Counted from the stretch's first letter, positions 1 to 7,578 are shown. The stretch: DNA of 16,697 bases from Butyrivibrio sp. (GCF_024699075.1 NZ_JAILQF010000367.1:1-16697), one strand, 5' to 3'. Notes: generated by a model not told the origin, from the letters alone. A program made the numbers and translations.

Positions 1-921
1 ATAGATTTTACTGAAAATGGTATAAGCCAGTATGGCAATCCTGTAATGGAGGCTAATCCTGGCGGAGCAGTCTGTAATGTTCTTTCCATGCTTACAAAAC
101 TTGGAAAATCAACTGCCTTTATTGGAAAAGTTGGAAATGATATTTTTGGAAGGCAGCTTGAAAATGCTATAAAGCAGGTTGGAATAGATAGCTCTGGCCT
201 TGTTGTAGACAATAGCGTAAATACAACACTTGCCTTTGTTAAGACCTTTGAAGATGGTGACAGAGATTTCTCTTTTTATAGAAATCCCGGAGCAGATATG
301 ATGCTTACAGAAGATGACCTTAATGAAGATCTTATCAGAAACTGCAGGATATTCCACTACGGAAGTCTTTCAATGACAAGCAGTGAATGTGAGAGGGCAA
401 CCTTTAAAGCTATAGATATAGCTAGAAGAAGCGGTGCCATAATAAGCTTTGATCCCAATTTAAGACAGCCTTTATGGGATAGCCTTGATCATGCAAGACA
501 GGAGATAAGTAAAGGAATCAAGGTCTGTGATATTCTCAAGATATCAGATAATGAGATCAGATGGTTTACAGGTAAAGATGACTTTGATGAGGGGATAAAT
601 GAGCTTAGAAAGCAGTATGCGCCAAAGCTTATAACTCTTTCTATGGGAAAAGATGGTAGCAGAGTCTATTACAAAGACTTAAGAATAGAGGTTCCTGCCT
701 TTGTAAGAGAAGATACTATTGAAACTACAGGCGCAGGTGATACTTTTGGCGCATGTATTCTTAATTATGTGCTAGATAATGGCCTTGATAATCTTGATGA
801 ATATGATCTTAAAGACATGCTGATCTTTGCCAATGCTGCAGCATCCATCGTAACTACAAGAAAGGGTGCGCTTAAGGTTATGCCATTAAGAGAAGAAGTA
901 GAGCAGCTTATATGCTCTTAA
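1..921 (+). CDS. PfkB-family carbohydrate kinase, probably fructokinase (5' truncated by window edge)
   Basis: The reading frame is open from base 1, so the start codon lies before the window; the ATG at 46 is internal. It would phosphorylate a sugar, probably fructose, with ATP in the cytoplasm. Visible PfkB signatures are ANPGGAVCNV near the visible N-terminus (sugar-binding side) and TTGAGDTFGA at about 724-753, which holds the anion hole and the catalytic Asp (GAGD at 730-741). The visible 306 codons are close to the usual 310-330 residues, so only a few N-terminal residues should be missing. Fructokinase is preferred over ribokinase because of the LIDFT-like opening and NPGGA motif, but the substrate cannot be read from sequence. 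The gene is convergent with the AraC regulator. The 67 bases between them hold only AT-rich, weakly self-complementary sequence. Confidence 0.9.
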   Translation: MDFTENGISQYGNPVMEANPGGAVCNVLSMLTKLGKSTAFIGKVGNDIFGRQLENAIKQVGIDSSGLVVDNSVNTTLAFVKTFEDGDRDFSFYRNPGADMMLTEDDLNEDLIRNCRIFHYGSLSMTSSECERATFKAIDIARRSGAIISFDPNLRQPLWDSLDHARQEISKGIKVCDILKISDNEIRWFTGKDDFDEGINELRKQYAPKLITLSMGKDGSRVYYKDLRIEVPAFVREDTIETTGAGDTFGACILNYVLDNGLDNLDEYDLKDMLIFANAAASIVTTRKGALKVMPLREEVEQLICS

Positions 922-988
922 ATTGTATATACTTTTTGTATATAATTGTATAGCTGGAAACTCCTTTATCAATAAAGTTATGTGTTGT

Positions 989-1864
989 TTACACATGAAA
1001 TAGCATGCGCTTTGCGAATGCATTTCTGTATTCGCTTGGCGTAAGCCCTGTATACTTTTTGTATGCTCTTGCGAAGTTATGAACATCAGAAAATCCCAAA
1101 TCGTTTGCTATCTGTGATACTGTTTTATCATTATCTGCAAGCATGAAATTGGCAGCATCCATCTTCTGGCTTATGATGAACTGCTTAAGTGGGATATTTC
1201 TTATTTCTACAAAAAGATGTGACAGATATTTTGGATTATATCCAAAAGAATCTGCAATTTCTGAAATCTTTATTTTTCTCGATATATTGGTCTGAATATA
1301 GTCTATGATATCCAGATATATCTGCTTCTTGGCTGCTGGATCTTTAGAAGACGGAGCTCCTACCGTAATCTCTCCGTACAGTTCCATCATTATACTTGTC
1401 ACCATTGCATTTAGAGATACAGTTGGATAATTGTTCTTGACCATGTCCTGAAGCTGCTTCATCATAACAAGGATTCTCTCTGGGGATGCAATAGCACCGC
1501 TTTGAGGGATGAAGCCGTATTTGGATGTGTCTATTTCTTTGATTCTGGGGTTACCTGGACTTATCTCATAAGGAACCTTGCTGCTGTGATCTGTTACAAA
1601 ATGCATCCAGTAAAAAGAGCAGTAAGCTTTCTTGAAACCTTCTCTGAATCCGTTTTCTGATGGCGGAAGAAGGAGGTATTCTCCCTTTTTGACAGTATAA
1701 TTTTTGCCGTCATATCTAAGATACAGCTCACCTTCTGTCATGATTATAAGTTCATAATCTTTGAGGGAAGTTTTATTGTGCTGCCATTCTGACGAAAGAG
1801 CTTTGAACTTTCCTGTATAGTGATACGAATATAGTGAATAAAGTGCTATCGGAATTAACTTCAT
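989..1864 (-). CDS. AraC-family transcriptional regulator with cupin-like sensor domain
   Basis: A 291-residue cytoplasmic DNA-binding regulator. The N-terminal half has an AraC-type cupin pattern (YDGKNYTVKKGEYLLLPP at about 50-70), which in this family senses a sugar. The last 100 residues carry the two helix-turn-helix units: ISEIADSFGYNPKYLSHLF, then TVSQIANDLGFSDVHNFAR followed by the family hallmark YKKYTGLTPSEYR. The ATG is supported by an AGAGGA ribosome binding site just upstream on the minus strand. It is divergent from the GH127 gene across a 437-base region containing repeated ACACC-core elements, so it most likely controls that gene and perhaps itself in response to an arabinose-containing sugar. 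The family and domain calls are secure; the target and ligand are inferred from position. Confidence 0.93.
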   Translation of the reverse strand: MKLIPIALYSLYSYHYTGKFKALSSEWQHNKTSLKDYELIIMTEGELYLRYDGKNYTVKKGEYLLLPPSENGFREGFKKAYCSFYWMHFVTDHSSKVPYEISPGNPRIKEIDTSKYGFIPQSGAIASPERILVMMKQLQDMVKNNYPTVSLNAMVTSIMMELYGEITVGAPSSKDPAAKKQIYLDIIDYIQTNISRKIKISEIADSFGYNPKYLSHLFVEIRNIPLKQFIISQKMDAANFMLADNDKTVSQIANDLGFSDVHNFARAYKKYTGLTPSEYRNAFAKRMLFHV

Positions 1865-1926
1865 TGGTTTCCTCTTAAAAATTGTGCTTCCATTTGATGA
1901 AGAGATAACAGTAAGTTTGGCTAGTA

Positions 1927-2000
1927 AAAAATCACACCTCTATATACTGCAAATATCAAGGTAAAGCATATAAGTATAAAAATTACACCTCAATATAATG
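1927..2000. promoter_or_regulatory. Direct repeat, candidate AraC-type operator
   Basis: Two 23-base copies at 1927-1949 and 1978-2000 match at 20 of 23 positions. Their shared core is AAAAAT-Y-ACACCTC-W-ATATA. The copies are offset by 51 bases, close to five helical turns, so both would face the same side of the DNA. AraC-family dimers commonly bind direct repeats of about this size. The assignment to the adjacent regulator is inferred. Confidence 0.55.
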
Positions 2001-2165
2001 ATTGTGCTTGGTAAGTGCTTGAATATCGCGTTTTATCAGGATAGAGTATTTAATAACACCAAATCTAACTAAATGACACTTTATTGCCGGATATTGCGGT
2101 GTTTGAAACTTGAAATATGGCTATAATTGCGATAAATACGTTTTATTTACACTTTAAATATAATA

Positions 2166-2207
2166 TTTAGGTGTCATTTTGTAAATAGAGAAAAAATGAC
2201 ACCTAAA
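2166..2207. repeat. 15-base perfect inverted repeat upstream of GH127 gene
   Basis: The arm TTTAGGTGTCATTTT at 2166-2180 is exactly reversed at 2193-2207, with a 12-base spacer. It starts two bases after a TATAAT at 2159-2164. It could be a protein operator, since it contains the same ACACCT core as the upstream direct repeats, or an RNA hairpin in the GH127 leader. There is no T-run after it, so it is not an obvious intrinsic terminator. Confidence 0.6.
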
Positions 2208-2301
2208 ATAGCAAAGTGCTCTTTTTTATATAGATGGTTCATGCTATGTTTTCTTAAGAACAGAAAGTAATAAGCTGATCAATTTTTTAGAGAATGTATA
2301 T

Positions 2302-4776
2302 ATGGTAGATGGAGGGAATATGTCAATTAATACTAAAAGAATAAAAAGTATTGAACTGGAAAATGTAGAAGTTACTGATCCCTATATGGTCAATGCCTTT
2401 GATAAAGAGATCGATTATCTTCTTTCTATAGATGATGATAAGATGCTTGCAGGATTTAGGGATACTGCAGGAATTGATACAAAGGGTGCTGTAAGATATG
2501 AAGGCTGGGAGAATATGCTTATTGGCGGACATACAATGGGGCACTATCTTACAGCGCTTGCTCAAAGTTATGTGAACAGGTGCGCATCTTTAGATGTTAA
2601 GAACAAGATCAAGGATAAGATAGATTATATGATCACATCACTTCTTGAATGTCAGGACAATTCCAAGGGAAAGAAAGGCTTTATATTTGGTGCTGCTATT
2701 CTTGACAGAGACAATGTTGAGATTCAGTTCGATAATGTTGAAAAGCGCATGACCAATATAATAACTGAGGCCTGGGTTCCGTGGTATACCATGCACAAGA
2801 TCCTTGCAGGAATTATTGATGTTTATAAATTTACAGGAAGTGAAGATGCTCTTACCCTTGCCAAAGGTTTAGGTGACTGGACTTATGACAGGGCATCATC
2901 CTGGAGTCCTGAACTTAATGAGGTGGTTCTGTCTACAGAATATGGCGGAATGAATGATGCTTTATATGAGCTTTATAAGTGCACAGGCGATATTAAGTAT
3001 GCAAAGGCAGCTCACTTTTTTGACCAGGATAAGCTTTTTAAGAGAATAGCAGAAGGTTCTCCCAATGCTCTTGACGGACTTCATGCTAATACTACAATCC
3101 CTAAATTTCTGGGTGCTATAGGAAGATATGTTGCTCTTCATGGCAAAGAGGTTGATGGCAGCGTGGTAGACTGCTCAGAATATCTGGCTTATGCAGAAGC
3201 TTTTTTTGACATGGTTGTAAATAAACATACCTATGCAACAGGCGGCAACAGCGAATGGGAGCATTTCGGTCTTGATAACGTACTTGATGCAGAGCGCACC
3301 AATGCCAATAACGAGACCTGCAATACTTACAATATGCTAAAACTTGCGAAGACTCTTTTTGAAGTTACAGGCAGTTCCAAGTATCTTGATTATTATGAGA
3401 ATACCTTCATTAATTCAATCCTGTCTTCTCAGAATCCTGAGAGTGGTATGACTACATATTTTCAGCCGATGTCTACCGGTTACTTCAAGGTTTACGGCGA
3501 AAGATATAATAAATTCTGGTGCTGTACAGGAACCGGAATGGAGAACTTTACAAAGCTTGGCGATAGCTTCTTCTATGAAGATGATGCGAATATTTACATT
3601 GGCATGTACATGAGTTCCTTCCTATATAATATGGGACAAGAACTTGTTTATAAAATTGAAGCTGATCTACTTAGCTCAGATCTTGTTAAGATCACTATTG
3701 GAGAAGGCTATGATGGAAGGAAGCTTGCTCTGAGAATTCCTTGCTGGATAGACGGCGATATAGAAGTAAAGGTTAATGATAAGGAAGCAAAATGTTCTAA
3801 GACTAAGGTTAATGATATAGAAGCAAAATGTTCTAAGACTAAGGTTAATGATAAAGTAGCAAAATGTTCTGATTCTAATGGATTTGTAGTTATAGAAGAT
3901 GAGCTTAAAGAAGGAGACCTTGTAAGCGTAAGACTTCCTATGAAAATATATACAAGGGCGCTTCCAGATGAAAACTCCTGTATGGCTCTTTGCTATGGCC
4001 CGTATGTCCTTTCTGCAGATCTTGGAGATAAGGATCTTAGTACTACAACAACAGGAGTTGATGTAACTATTCCTGCAGAGAAGATTGTGGATTCAGAATA
4101 TATCATTATTCCTGATGGAATGACAGCAGCGCAGTTTTCTAAGGCTGTATCAGAATACGTGAAGCCTGTGATGAATCCGTCCGGGCAAATGGCTTTTAAG
4201 ATTTCAGGATCTGACTATATATTTGCTCCTCACTACCTTAAATACAGACATCGCTACGGAATATACTTTTATTATATGACTTCTTTAGAGCAGCAAAATG
4301 ATAAGGCAGTAAGGAAAAATAATAAAGCAAACGTCCTTGATATGATAGAAGCGGGCTATGGCCAGTATGAAAATGATGATCTTCATAAGATGGCAGATAA
4401 TGGCAGCGTAGGAACTACAAGCCCTATTACAAGTAGAAGGGCTATTAAAGGCGGAAGCTTTACTTACCGCATGGTTGTTAACCCTGGAAGAGTTAATACA
4501 TTAAGCGTAACTGTACTTACTGAAGATGACGGCTTAAAGCTTATGATCAAAGCAGCGGATACTCTTATATATAATGAAGTTCTTGATCATAGTAAGTATG
4601 TAGAAGATACAGATGCATCTAAATATACAATTGATATAGAGCTTCCGCTTGACCTTGTCAAAAAGACTGAGCTTATAACTGCTTATGGCAAAGAGTATCT
4701 TGTGATACCTGTAAGCTTTATGGCGGATTCTTCTGAAGATGCTGCAAGGATCACAGACTTTGTTGTTATCAGGTGA
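2302..4776 (+). CDS. GH127-type beta-L-arabinofuranosidase (DUF1680 family), cytoplasmic
   Basis: An 824-residue glycosidase with no signal peptide, so it should act on imported oligosaccharides. Residues that match the catalytic and zinc-binding set known for HypBA1 of Bifidobacterium longum are visible: Glu320 in the EWEHF motif (acid/base), Glu338 and Cys340 in NNETCNTYN, and the Cys407-Cys408 pair in FWCCTGTGMEN (the first Cys is the expected nucleophile). The N-terminal half is an alpha-barrel (GGHTMGHYL, WVPWYTMHKILAGI) and the C-terminal half is beta-rich. A 36-base tandem repeat expands codons 490-525. The substrate may be beta-L-arabinofuranosides or another GH127 substrate, so specificity is open. 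The start could also be ATG 2320, which directly follows GGAGGG but at short spacing. The gene is divergent from the AraC regulator. Confidence 0.92.
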   Translation: MVDGGNMSINTKRIKSIELENVEVTDPYMVNAFDKEIDYLLSIDDDKMLAGFRDTAGIDTKGAVRYEGWENMLIGGHTMGHYLTALAQSYVNRCASLDVKNKIKDKIDYMITSLLECQDNSKGKKGFIFGAAILDRDNVEIQFDNVEKRMTNIITEAWVPWYTMHKILAGIIDVYKFTGSEDALTLAKGLGDWTYDRASSWSPELNEVVLSTEYGGMNDALYELYKCTGDIKYAKAAHFFDQDKLFKRIAEGSPNALDGLHANTTIPKFLGAIGRYVALHGKEVDGSVVDCSEYLAYAEAFFDMVVNKHTYATGGNSEWEHFGLDNVLDAERTNANNETCNTYNMLKLAKTLFEVTGSSKYLDYYENTFINSILSSQNPESGMTTYFQPMSTGYFKVYGERYNKFWCCTGTGMENFTKLGDSFFYEDDANIYIGMYMSSFLYNMGQELVYKIEADLLSSDLVKITIGEGYDGRKLALRIPCWIDGDIEVKVNDKEAKCSKTKVNDIEAKCSKTKVNDKVAKCSDSNGFVVIEDELKEGDLVSVRLPMKIYTRALPDENSCMALCYGPYVLSADLGDKDLSTTTTGVDVTIPAEKIVDSEYIIIPDGMTAAQFSKAVSEYVKPVMNPSGQMAFKISGSDYIFAPHYLKYRHRYGIYFYYMTSLEQQNDKAVRKNNKANVLDMIEAGYGQYENDDLHKMADNGSVGTTSPITSRRAIKGGSFTYRMVVNPGRVNTLSVTVLTEDDGLKLMIKAADTLIYNEVLDHSKYVEDTDASKYTIDIELPLDLVKKTELITAYGKEYLVIPVSFMADSSEDAARITDFVVIR
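3769..3876 (+). repeat. Three-unit in-frame 36-base tandem repeat inside the GH127 gene
   Basis: Units at 3769-3804, 3805-3840 and 3841-3876 encode three 12-residue copies: KVNDKEAKCSKT, KVNDIEAKCSKT and KVNDKVAKCSDS. The first two DNA units differ at only a few bases and the third has diverged most at its 3' end. Homologues normally have a single short VN(G/D)K strand followed by a turn here, so the copies look like a recent in-frame expansion of a beta-hairpin in the C-terminal domain. Confidence 0.95.
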
Positions 4777-4820
4777 TTGAACAAGAAAAAATATGTTGAT
4801 ATTTTTATAATGATGTAGCT

Positions 4821-4852
4821 AACTACCCATTACCTTTAGGTGATGGGTAGTT
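4821..4852 (+). terminator. Hairpin after GH127 gene, probable terminator
   Basis: A 14-base-pair stem (AACTACCCATTACC at 4821-4834 with 4839-4852, one G-U pair) has a TTTA loop and is followed by a weak T-rich tail. It lies 44 bases after the GH127 stop codon. Its sequence resembles the hairpin after the formate/nitrite channel gene. Confidence 0.75.
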
Positions 4853-4900
4853 TACTTGAGGGTCAGGCCCTTTTTGGTAGGGGATTTCTGTCCATTAGGT

Positions 4901-4929
4901 TTCACATGGGAGAGATTATCTGATATAAT
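4901..4929 (+). promoter_or_regulatory. Sigma-A-type promoter of the formate/nitrite channel gene
   Basis: TTCACA (4901-4906) and TATAAT (4924-4929) are separated by exactly 17 bases, and a TGA at 4921-4923 gives an extended -10. The predicted start is near 4936, leaving a leader of about 32 bases before the ATG at 4968. No operator-like symmetry is obvious. Confidence 0.8.
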
Positions 4930-4967
4930 GTACTGTGATTTTTTTAACGAGGAGATAATTTAATACA

Positions 4968-5804
4968 ATGGACAATTTATTTAATTCACCCGCTCAGGTT
5001 ATCGAAACTAATATTAAAGGAGGCGAGACCAAAGTAAGCCTTCCGCTTTCAAAGATGATACTTCTTGGAATTATGGCCGGAGCATTTATTGCTCTTGGCG
5101 CAGCTACAAGTTCAACTGCAGCACATTCTGTTGATAATGTAGGTCTTTCAAGATTCGTATCAGGTCTTATATTCCCTGTTGGACTTATGCTCATCACCTT
5201 TATAGGTGGAGAACTCTTTACAGGTAACTGTCTTACATCAATGGGAGCTATGGATCACAGATTTTCATGGGGCAAGGTAGTAAGAGACCTTTGCATCATC
5301 TGGCTTTCTAACCTTGTTGGAGCGCTTATAATTGCAGCTCTCACTTATTTTTCAGGTAATCTTGATTATTCTTCAGGCCTTCTTGGAGCATATTCAATTA
5401 AAGTTGCACTTGGCAAATGTTCTATCAGCCCTGTTAAAGGTATAGCATCAGGAATTTTGTGTAACATACTTGTCTGCGCAGCTATACTTATGGGAACAGC
5501 AGCAAAGGACATAGGCGGTAAAGTATGGGCAATATTCTTTCCTATTATGGCATTCGTAGTAGGAGGCTTTGAACACTGCGTTGCAAATATGTACTATATC
5601 CCTGTCGGAATCATTGCTGCATCTAATGAAAACTATGCTGCAAAAGCTGCGGAAGTATACGGGATCACAGCAGATCAGCTTGCAAGACTCAGCATTGGTG
5701 GCTTCTTCGCTAACCAGATTCCTGTCACCATAGGAAACATACTTGGAGGAATGGTATTTGTAGGCCTTCCTTGCTATCTTGTACATTGCAAGAAGAATAA
5801 ATAA
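4968..5804 (+). CDS. Formate/nitrite transporter family channel (FocA/NirC-like)
   Basis: A 278-residue integral membrane protein with about six membrane segments, the normal size for this pentameric channel family. Motifs include GIMAGAFIALGAATSS (34-49), GGELFTGN (80-87) in the broken-helix region, and FEHCVANMYYIP (201-212) with the conserved pore His203. The family passes small monovalent anions (formate, nitrite, hydrosulfide) across the cytoplasmic membrane. In a fermentative Firmicute, formate export or uptake is the likeliest role, but sequence alone does not separate the subtypes. GAGGAG at 4949-4954 is the ribosome binding site, at a rather long 13-base spacing. The gene has its own promoter and terminator, so it appears to be transcribed alone and unrelated to its neighbours. 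Confidence 0.93.
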   Translation: MDNLFNSPAQVIETNIKGGETKVSLPLSKMILLGIMAGAFIALGAATSSTAAHSVDNVGLSRFVSGLIFPVGLMLITFIGGELFTGNCLTSMGAMDHRFSWGKVVRDLCIIWLSNLVGALIIAALTYFSGNLDYSSGLLGAYSIKVALGKCSISPVKGIASGILCNILVCAAILMGTAAKDIGGKVWAIFFPIMAFVVGGFEHCVANMYYIPVGIIAASNENYAAKAAEVYGITADQLARLSIGGFFANQIPVTIGNILGGMVFVGLPCYLVHCKKNK

Positions 5805-5805
5805 C

Positions 5806-5840
5806 AAAACTTCCCATATCTTTTAGGTGTGGGAAGTTTT
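5806..5840 (+). terminator. Intrinsic terminator after formate/nitrite channel gene
   Basis: A 15-base-pair stem (5806-5820 with 5826-5840, two G-U pairs) has a TTTTA loop. It begins one base after the stop codon and ends in TTTT. The A-run on the 5' arm would also let it work in the opposite direction. Confidence 0.88.
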
Positions 5841-5890
5841 ACTTATTAATATAAAGTGATTTTGATGAGATCAGCAATAATTATAAAAAA

Positions 5891-5915
5891 ACATCTTAAA
5901 AAAATTTTTAGATGT
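5891..5915. other. AT-rich hairpin upstream of the SARP regulator
   Basis: ACATCT at 5891-5896 pairs with AGATGT at 5910-5915, and an A-run/T-run extends the stem inward with one bulged T. It may be a weak second terminator or an operator. The surrounding 5841-6050 is AT-rich without a gene. Confidence 0.4.
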
Positions 5916-5938
5916 AAATATGATGATTAAGTAAAATG

Positions 5939-5947
5939 TGTTATACT
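5939..5947 (+). promoter_or_regulatory. Possible extended -10 promoter for the SARP regulator
   Basis: TGTTATACT is a good extended -10 (TGn followed by TATACT at 5942-5947). No clear -35 lies 16-18 bases upstream, and a TATAAT at 5951-5956 is a competing -10. The leader to the ATG at 6076 would be about 120 bases. Confidence 0.4.
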
Positions 5948-6075
5948 GTTTATAATTGAATTTTGATCAAAGCAATTTTGCGGAATTCTGTGGTTTTCTA
6001 AGCAGACATATCGCTTATTTTTCAAAAGGGTATTGAGAGTATTAAAGAGTATTGGAAGAGGGGAAGGACCTGACT

Positions 6076-7323
6076 ATGGAAAACACCAACGCGGATGAAA
6101 AAGTATTGCAAGTAAGGCTTCTGGGTAAGTTCTCACTTATTTATGATGGCAAAGAGGTAACTCCGGGACGTAATAACGCATCGAAGTTTACTCAGCTTTT
6201 GCAGATTGTATGGCTCCAGGGCGATAAGGGTGTTTATAAAGATGAGCTTATCTCAGCTTTGTATGGCGAAGAAGAGACTCTTAATATAAGTAACAGCTTC
6301 AATAATCTTCTTTATCAGATGCGTAAGCAGATGGTCGCAGCAGGTCTTCCGCAGGAAAGCTATGTCAAGAAGCACAAGAAGATGTTCGTTATCGATCCGG
6401 CAGTGCCTGTATGGGTTGATGCTCTGGAATTCAAAGATAATTTCAGAAAAGGTCGCGATACAGAGGACGATGAACTTAAATATAAGTATTACAGCAAGGC
6501 TTTTGAACTCTATCAGGGAGAGCTTCTTCCGGCTCTTTCAACAGAGACCTGGGTCATAATGGAAAGTGTTACACTTCGTAAGATGTATGATGAAGTTGTA
6601 GCATGGCTTGGCGAATATATCCTTTCCAGAAAAGAATATGAAGAGGCTTACCACATCTATGGCCGTGCAGCAGAGATATATCCTGAAAATGACTGGCAGG
6701 TTGGTCAGATAGAGACACTTATAGCTAAAGGTGATTATAAGAATGCATTAAGAGTTTATGACACTACAGTTGCTTACTATACAACTGAGCTTGGTCTTCC
6801 TATCCCTGAGAAACTGCTTGATGTATATCACAAGATGAGTGCCAAGATTGATAATGCACCTGGACAGATTCACCAGATTCAGGCTGAGATGACTCAGGAT
6901 AGAAGATCTCTTGATTCATCAAATGATGAAGGTGCTTATGACTGCTCATATCCAAGCTTTATTGATGCTTATCATATCCTTTCAAGGAATATGGAGAGAA
7001 CCGGATATTCAGTATTTATGATGCTTTGTACTTTGGTTGACTATGAAGGCAAGATGATCCGCAATCAGGACAAGCTTCGTGCAAGAAGCCAGGCCCTTTG
7101 GGAAGCTATTCACAGTACGCTTCGTCAGGGAGATACCTTCACTAAGTACTCAAACAGCCAGTTCCTTATACTTCTTGTGGGTACAAGCCAGGAAGACTGC
7201 GATATCATTTATCGTCGTATCAATAAGAAGCTTAAAGAGATTGCAGGTTCAAGGGCTGATTTTAAATATAGCGTTGTATCACTTGCAGAGCTCCCGTCAG
7301 AGCTTGAGGGAGAGGCAAAATGA
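6076..7323 (+). CDS. SARP/BTAD-family regulator with a degenerate GGDEF-like C-terminal region
   Basis: A 415-residue cytoplasmic regulator. An N-terminal OmpR-type winged helix (VRLLGKFSLIYDGKEV onward, about 10-95) is followed by a bacterial transcriptional activation domain with TPR-like helices (WVDALEFKDNF to about 270), the SARP layout. After a Ser/Asp-rich linker, roughly the last 125 residues resemble a GGDEF fold: GYSVFMMLCTLVDYEG, then RQGDTFTKY, SNSQF where GGDEF would stand (7150-7164), and FLILLVGTSQEDCD. The catalytic Gly-Gly-Asp/Glu-Glu is absent, so cyclase activity is not expected; a sensory or dimerisation role is inferred. ATG 6076 is chosen over TTG 6052 because GGGGAAGG lies about 9 bases before it, whereas TTG 6052 has no good site. 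Position suggests control of the downstream polymer cluster. Confidence 0.85.
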   Translation: MENTNADEKVLQVRLLGKFSLIYDGKEVTPGRNNASKFTQLLQIVWLQGDKGVYKDELISALYGEEETLNISNSFNNLLYQMRKQMVAAGLPQESYVKKHKKMFVIDPAVPVWVDALEFKDNFRKGRDTEDDELKYKYYSKAFELYQGELLPALSTETWVIMESVTLRKMYDEVVAWLGEYILSRKEYEEAYHIYGRAAEIYPENDWQVGQIETLIAKGDYKNALRVYDTTVAYYTTELGLPIPEKLLDVYHKMSAKIDNAPGQIHQIQAEMTQDRRSLDSSNDEGAYDCSYPSFIDAYHILSRNMERTGYSVFMMLCTLVDYEGKMIRNQDKLRARSQALWEAIHSTLRQGDTFTKYSNSQFLILLVGTSQEDCDIIYRRINKKLKEIAGSRADFKYSVVSLAELPSELEGEAK

Positions 7324-7399
7324 TCTGGAGTTCATAATTTGTTCATCTTTTATTAAAATTTACAAAAAATTTATCAAAAAAAGTTTACTTTTATCACAA

Positions 7400-7429
7400 T
7401 TGTCAATGACACATTGACGTCTTTATGAT
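7400..7429 (+). promoter_or_regulatory. Candidate promoter of the surface polymer cluster
   Basis: TTGTCA (7400-7405) and TATGAT (7424-7429) are 18 bases apart. They are preceded by A/T tracts (7355-7395) that could act as an UP element. A start near 7436 would place the transcript's 5' end at AACCTATAGTTAGG. The assignment is by consensus only. Confidence 0.5.
7402..7418. promoter_or_regulatory. 17-base palindrome overlapping the cluster promoter, candidate operator
   Basis: GTCAATG (7402-7408) and CATTGAC (7412-7418) form a perfect inverted repeat around ACA. It overlaps the predicted -35 and spacer, where a repressor or activator would bind. Which protein uses it is unknown. Confidence 0.55.
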
Positions 7430-7436
7430 ATATTAA

Positions 7437-7578
7437 CCTATAGTTAGGGAAGAGAGAGGTACACGGGGTGGTGTACCTTTTTTCGAGCCAAAGAGTGGCT
7501 ATCGGAAATATGAACAAGAAAAAGTTTCTGTTACAGTATATTAACCAAGTGGACTTGATTCCGACACCTAACTAGAGG
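7437..7578 (+). promoter_or_regulatory. Structured leader with long-range pairing to the first ribosome binding site
   Basis: CCTATAGTTAGG (7437-7448) is complementary at 11 of 12 positions to CCTAACTAGAGG (7567-7578), which contains the AGAGG ribosome binding site of the gene at 7585. Between them lie the terminator hairpin at 7458-7483 and a second small stem (GCCA 7487-7490 with TGGC 7496-7499, extendable through CGA/TCG). The layout suggests a regulated leader RNA; no known riboswitch class was recognised. Confidence 0.4.
7458..7483 (+). terminator. Intrinsic terminator or attenuator in the cluster leader
   Basis: GGTACAC (7458-7464) and GTGTACC (7471-7477) form a perfect stem with a GGGGTG loop, followed directly by TTTTTT (7478-7483). 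It is 135 bases after the SARP stop codon with no other terminator between, so it may simply end the SARP transcript. It is also only about 20 bases downstream of the predicted cluster start site, where it would act as an attenuator. Confidence 0.85.

Larger units (their letters stand above)
1865..2301. other. Divergent regulatory region between AraC regulator and GH127 gene
   Basis: This 437-base AT-rich stretch has no convincing gene. It holds six ACACC-core elements: ACACCT at 1934-1939, 1985-1990 and 2199-2204, ACACC at 2056-2060, and the reverse complement at 2098-2102 and 2169-2174. It also contains a TATAAT at 2159-2164 without a recognisable -35 partner. The repeats are best read as operator half-sites for the neighbouring AraC protein, which is an inference. 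Confidence 0.6.

Noticed and set aside
923..947. AT-only self-complementary stretch between the kinase and AraC genes as a terminator
   Set aside because: GTATATAC is palindromic by itself and the stem has no G-C core, so it cannot be told from AT-rich background.
3769..3876. Short regularly repeated sequence as a CRISPR array
   Set aside because: The units are contiguous with no spacers and are translated in frame within a conserved enzyme.
5448..5807. Antisense open frame of 119 codons opposite the formate/nitrite channel gene
   Set aside because: It is a shadow of a well-supported membrane protein gene, with low-complexity Cys/Tyr/Ser-rich translation and no family resemblance.
6052..6075. 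TTG start extending the SARP regulator by eight residues
   Set aside because: The extension consists of the purine-rich ribosome binding site of ATG 6076, and TTG 6052 has no good site of its own.
7429..7546. Direct repeat TATATTAACC at 7429-7438 and 7537-7546
   Set aside because: Ten AT-rich bases repeated once 108 bases apart could be chance; there is no supporting symmetry or promoter at the second copy.
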